In this document: positions 59,901-64,000 of the stretch, in pieces
Numbering within the stretch: the stretch's first letter is position 1
Layout: the number at the start of each line of letters is the position of its first letter
Origin: Alitta virens
Lineage: Eukaryota; Annelida; Polychaeta; Phyllodocida; Nereididae
DNA length: 64,000 bases
Reading direction: 5' to 3'
Assembly: GCA_932294295.1 (NCBI GenBank)
Contig: OW028585.1
Coordinates: 14,664,771-14,728,770, forward strand
Translations under genes and position numbers: made by a program
The notes under the pieces: generated by a model
Told to the model about the DNA's origin: nothing
The model's input: only the letters and a program-made list of their open reading frames with translations
Database searches by the model: none

Positions 59901-60548
59901 AGTAGAACATACGGAGGCATGGGATAGTGTTGGGTGACTGCTGCATGCTGTGCCGTTTCTTAAGGATCTATCCAATATATGTTGTGGGTCTAATCATAGA
60001 CAGACTACAAGAGGATTATAAGTTATATAAGAGTTATTAAAGTTACATAATTATAGAAACTTCAAACACAATCAAGTGGCTTCTTAAGATCTATACATGG
60101 ACTGCACACAATACTAGATGTGGATTGTACACATTCTACATGGGATAAACGTTGGATTTACTACATGAACTGAACCTACTTGATCAATGCTTTCACGGTG
60201 TATATAAACTGACTGAATTTAAGTCTAAGGTATGTCTAGACTTAAATAGCACACACATTAAGTATTCGAGCAGGACATTTGCATTTGATAGCATCTGATT
60301 ACAGTGTGGACAGTATATACTCGAAGGTGAGATGAATTTCAATCACCACAAATGATAATTGGACTTCGGTTTAATATGAACTTTGGTATACTTGTGTGTT
60401 GTGTGACTTAAGACTGTCAAATGCTTTACACGGATGGATATTATTGATTTCGATTACTACTTGGGAGTATCTACAGAGACTTAGACATACATTGACAGCA
60501 TACAGGTAGTGTCAAATGTTTGATAGAAGTTGATGAGTTAATTTTACG

Positions 60549-63191
60549 ATGTCAGGGTTTCGTAATTCATACAGCAATGGCAACTTCAGGCTTTCGAGGC
60601 CTCCGAACACTTTTAAAGAAAACTTGGAAATAGTGACGAGTGAGGGAGATGCTGATACAGGCATAGAGGATGATTTTATAATGGCATCTAGTCCTATTGA
60701 AATGGAAGAAAGAGAAGGAGGTGTGCTATCTCCTGGTGGTGACTTAAATGCCGCAGAGGCGACGAGCACTCCGAGGCCCAAATCAGTCAAAGAGCGGATA
60801 GCGCAGTTTAACAGCGGAATGCCCAAGTTAGATTTGGATGAAAATGAAAATACTGTCATACCAGAAAGACAGAAATGGGTCAAAAGATCGAAAAGTCCTC
60901 GTTTAGCAGAGGAAATCAAGGAGGTGAAACAAAACGATACATCACCGAGCGCTTCGCACAAAAACCGTGTACCAGGCACCTACGAGTTTCGCTTTACAAG
61001 AGCTCTGCCGAAGCCGGCGTGGCAGCAGCCTGCCTTCAAACTGAAACAAGAGGATGTGTTGAATCTAACACAAGAGGAGGAGGAGGAGGATGATACAAGT
61101 CTTAATGAGTTAAATGAAGATGAAATTGATTCGGATGATTTCGATGAAGTTGAGCGACACCTTGAGGAGAGTGCCAGACAACAACAGCAGCGCCATCTAG
61201 AGGATAGGTTAGGTAACGCATACAATCGTAGTCATCCATTGAGGACATCAAGCTCAGCGTCAGACCATAGCTCTGAGACAGACAGTGGCCCGAGGGCATC
61301 AAGGAGGACCTACACACCTGGCCGAGGTCCAAGCAGGTCGTATGTTAACACAGTTCATGCTAATGCTCTTGATAGTCAGTTGAACCAGCAACAGTCGAGG
61401 TCGACGGCACAGCAGCAACATCACCACCACCAGCGACGTAACTCAGCCGGTTATGGCACTGATTCAGTAGATATCGCATCGAGCACTGCTTCGTATCCAT
61501 CGGATGACGATGAGGTTAATGAAATATCAACTAATGCAATGGCTCTCAGTGCGAGAGCGTCAACTGATTCAGGCATATATGGTGGTGGATTTTCTAACGA
61601 ACGACCTAGCAGTGCACCCGCCTGGAAAAACCCTACCGATCTAGATTCATATCCGTTCGCCAAAAACAGAGTTAATCCTCTGTATTCGGGATCATCGCTT
61701 GGAGAATCGACCACACCAGAAATGAGTCCAGCACGAGATCATAGTAGTAGTTCTGACCAACCCATCACACCAAATGCGTACAACTCGCGTTCAATAAACT
61801 CAACTTCATTGAGTCCTGACCGCTCTATAATTCCTGGAAGATTCATGTTTCGCTCCACAAATCCGACTTACGGTCTTTACGGAACAGAGAGATCGGTCAC
61901 ACCTGCGGCGTACAACACGGAACGGTCTACTACTCCTCGCACGTATGAGGCAGAGCGGTCTAATACACAATCACAAGGAGGCCACAATCAAGATCGCAGT
62001 GTGCCTGGGATTACTGTTTCTGATGGGTCCGAGAGACACTACAACTCCAATAGGTCAGTCACCCCTGGTGCTTATGGTCAGTCTGGAATATACTCAAGAC
62101 CGGTCAATGATAAACCGACCACTCAAGGAATTTACGGATCAGCCCGGTCAGTCAACCGTGAACATACTCATAACTCTGTTAGCTCTGATAGTTATTATAA
62201 CAGATCAGTCACCCCAAATAGACCACGGACTCCCAGTAAACTTCATTCGCCTAATCGGGGTGATTTAAGTTCGGCCTCTGATGATGTGTTTTCGGAGAGG
62301 TCAAAGAGCCCAGGGCCTAGTCCAACCAGTCCAAATAGGTATTCAACATTCCCGAGGACTTGGGGTGACCGGTCAAAAAGTCCAGGGCCAAACGCTGATC
62401 GATATGGGACTTATACCAAAAAGACGACAGAAAGAGCAAAAAGCCCGGGTCCTAGACTTAGTTACGGGAGTTACAGTGAGAGTAACAGTGGGAGTTATAG
62501 TGGTAGACGTAGCCCTGGTGCTCCGGCCCAGTTGAGCGTTTACAGTCCGCGGAGTGATGATGATTCAGAAGTTACAACCTCGAGTCGAGTGACTTTCAAA
62601 GACCAATTGAACACTTCTGCATCAGATAGTGACACGTCTTACTCACATAGGCCTTCTCCCAAAGAGCAGTTTAAGGAGAAGACCAGAGAACTGCAGCAAA
62701 TTAAGGAAAATATCGACGATAGTCCGTATCGCATCAAATTGAAGCGGTACATCCCAGGTGGTGCTAATGCGCTGTCATCTCCTATGGAGTCATATGCAAT
62801 GCGTTCATTGTCTAAATCAATGACTGATATAACACGAATGGTGGCGAGTACCAGATCACTTAATACCCTCGGATATAACGAATTATCCCTTCATGCTTCG
62901 ACTCAAAGCTTGAGTCCCTTGAAACCTTATGACAATGACCCTGACAGTCTGACTTTAGACCAAATGACCTTGAACTCTTTCACCTTAACAAATCCCCAAG
63001 GTCAGTCATGGATTCCTCCCCCTATTTCCAGACAAAACAAACTCGACGAAGCTCTCCTGTCGTCCGGTCGATTCTCGGACGCTCTAGCATCTCTCCTAGA
63101 ATGGCTGGGCAAAGCAGAGGCCTACTTATCCGAAGATCAGCCCATCTTAGGAGATTTGGATACAGTTAATATACTCATTGAACAACATAAG
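60549..63191 (+). CDS. MACF1/DST: Alternative first exon reading through a splice acceptor into the spectrin rod (881 codons)
   Basis: ATG 60,549 (A at -3) follows an in-frame TGA at 60,534. Residues 1-827 are unique, hydrophilic and probably disordered: an acidic stretch about 175-205, Gln/His-rich about 275-295, and about 405-635 with repeated (D/E)RSxTP and RSKSPGP modules. TVIP at 102-105, followed by basic residues, and SIIP at 426-429 fit the EB1-binding SxIP pattern. From Arg828 the frame is that of the constitutive exon, helix A of spectrin repeat i (LASLLEWLGKAEAYLSEDQP...IEQHK), donor AAG|gtaggt. The likely product is a short isoform joining a disordered head to the last rod repeats and, downstream, the EF-hand/GAR end. 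A long cassette exon (for example from the CAG at 60,552-60,554) is a less likely alternative. Confidence 0.82.
63032..63191 (+). CDS. MACF1/DST: Spectraplakin rod exon 18: end of repeat h and helix A of repeat i
   Basis: 160 bp, phase 2 in and phase 0 out. Acceptor CCCCCTATTTCCAG ends at 63,031. Joined to exon 17 it gives SQ-R-QNKLDEALLSSGRF and then SEDQPILGDLDTVNILIEQHK. The '-L-EALL-SG-F-DAL--LL-WL----A-L-EDQP--GDLD' pattern is diagnostic for dystonin/MACF1 (family knowledge). It is shared with the alternative first exon, which covers the same bases in the same frame. Confidence 0.95.
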
Positions 63192-64000
63192 GTAGGTCTA
63201 TTTTTTAATGTTTTTATTCAATCTTTTGTACTGTTATGAGAAACAACCCTAAAAAGGGTTGCTTCTTGAATCTTTATGAACTTGTCAAGATTGTGTAAGT
63301 CGTAGGCCAAAGCCTTGCAAGGATCTAATTCTCAGCAAAAGGTCATTTGCATGAAAGGTCAATTTGGGGTGTCCTCTCTTTCATATGTGTAGATGCAAGC
63401 CAAAAATTTTACCAAATTTAGAATGCTCAGATTATCTATACACAATGTAATGTCTTTTGAATTGAATTGAACTTTATTTATTTAAAGTGGATGACCCACA
63501 GATATAAAAATCTACAAGGTGGTTCTCCACAGATTAGTAATAATATTTGTAGAAATAATTTACTATAGATACATAAATTTGGTACATAGACAAAATTTTA
63601 GATATATTTGTAGAAAACAACAGTATTAAAATAGGCAGAGATCTCATAAGATAATCAATTTAAGTGGTAATTAGCTATAGATATTACGTATTGACTCCAG
63701 GGCTTATCATCTCATCATTACATCTGTCTCTGGCTGTGTGAGCCTCCCACCTGTAGTACTGGTACTGAAAAGTAGTATTTGCACTAAAAGACTTTACCTC
63801 AATACCACCTTACTATTATATGATAGGTAAATATGTCAAGATGTTTGTCCTCAGCTAAACACAATTGATGAAGATGAAGAACTATTAATTGGATTTTCTC
63901 GATCATTCAATGAATATAAGATAGTATTATACTGTCCTTAGCCTACCTTATTCCATATCATGCTATAGTCATACTACTAAATTCTTGAGTGAAACACTCC
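63192..64000 (+). other. MACF1/DST: Start of the next intron
   Basis: Begins GTAGGT. Contains a GAATTGAATTGAACTTTATT stretch near 63,459 that resembles the reversed 3' tail of an old LINE (a similar stretch lies at 12,995), and a short SINE scrap (CTTATCATCTCATCATTACA) near 63,703. No further exon before the window ends. Confidence 0.7.

Larger units (their letters stand above)
39339..63031 (+). other. MACF1/DST: Long intron 17 (23.7 kb) for the long isoform
   Basis: Contains a reverse-transcriptase scrap (42,752), satellite and minisatellite copies, SINEs at 45,955, 50,283 and 52,928, a 1,656-bp tandem duplication (46,695-50,006), hairpins at 50,759 and 53,331 and a TIR element at 56,548. 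Its last 2.5 kb is the alternative first exon starting at 60,549. 39,400-42,300, 44,500-45,900 and 53,700-56,500 show nothing I can name. 57,000-60,500 is 5' flank of the alternative exon; I could not define a promoter in it. Confidence 0.8.

Noticed and set aside
60512..60979. 155-codon open frame on the minus strand
   Set aside because: Antisense shadow of the large Ser/Pro-rich exon.

Overview
The window is about 64 kb of AT-rich animal DNA. Coding DNA is a small fraction, held in short exons with GT-AG introns and scattered among many SINEs, foldback elements and minisatellites. I cannot name the species. The intron structure, the repeat load and the presence of a spectraplakin point to a bilaterian, most likely a marine invertebrate; that placement is inference.

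One gene on the + strand explains every convincing coding segment: a spectraplakin (MACF1/dystonin family, 'shot' in flies, vab-10 in nematodes). Sixteen exons from 15,052 to 39,338, plus one at 63,032-63,191, join in a single open frame of 870 codons. Joins are phase 0 except one phase 1 and one phase 2 junction. The product is a run of nine spectrin repeats (first and last partial, seven complete) from the rod that precedes the EF-hand/GAR microtubule-binding end of vertebrate MACF1 and dystonin. The actin-binding and plakin domains should lie to the left of the window, and the EF-hand/GAR end to the right.

Two long, non-repeat, Ser/Pro-rich exons look like alternative first exons inside this gene. 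The first (ATG 3,620, 338 codons, donor at 4,633) splices in phase into the middle of a spectrin repeat at 15,052. The second (ATG 60,549) runs 827 codons and then reads straight through the 3' splice site of the constitutive exon at 63,032 in the same frame. One stretch of DNA is therefore intron and polypyrimidine tract for the long transcript and protein-coding for the short one. Both starts follow an in-frame stop. Both predicted isoforms would lack the actin-binding and plakin parts and keep part of the rod plus the microtubule-binding end. The second carries two SxIP-type EB1-binding motifs and a repeated (D/E)RSxTP / RSKSPGP region.

The rest is intron. 4.6-15 kb holds a foldback element, two SINE families, a 17-bp minisatellite and a roughly 140-bp satellite. 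15-39 kb holds the exons and shorter introns, with several small palindromic elements and a decayed duplicate of one exon start at 39,031. 39-63 kb is one intron of 23.7 kb containing an apparently identical 1,656-bp tandem duplication, a LINE reverse-transcriptase scrap, a perfect 26-bp-arm hairpin and further minisatellites and SINEs. I saw no independent second gene, no intact tRNA, no rRNA and no CRISPR array.
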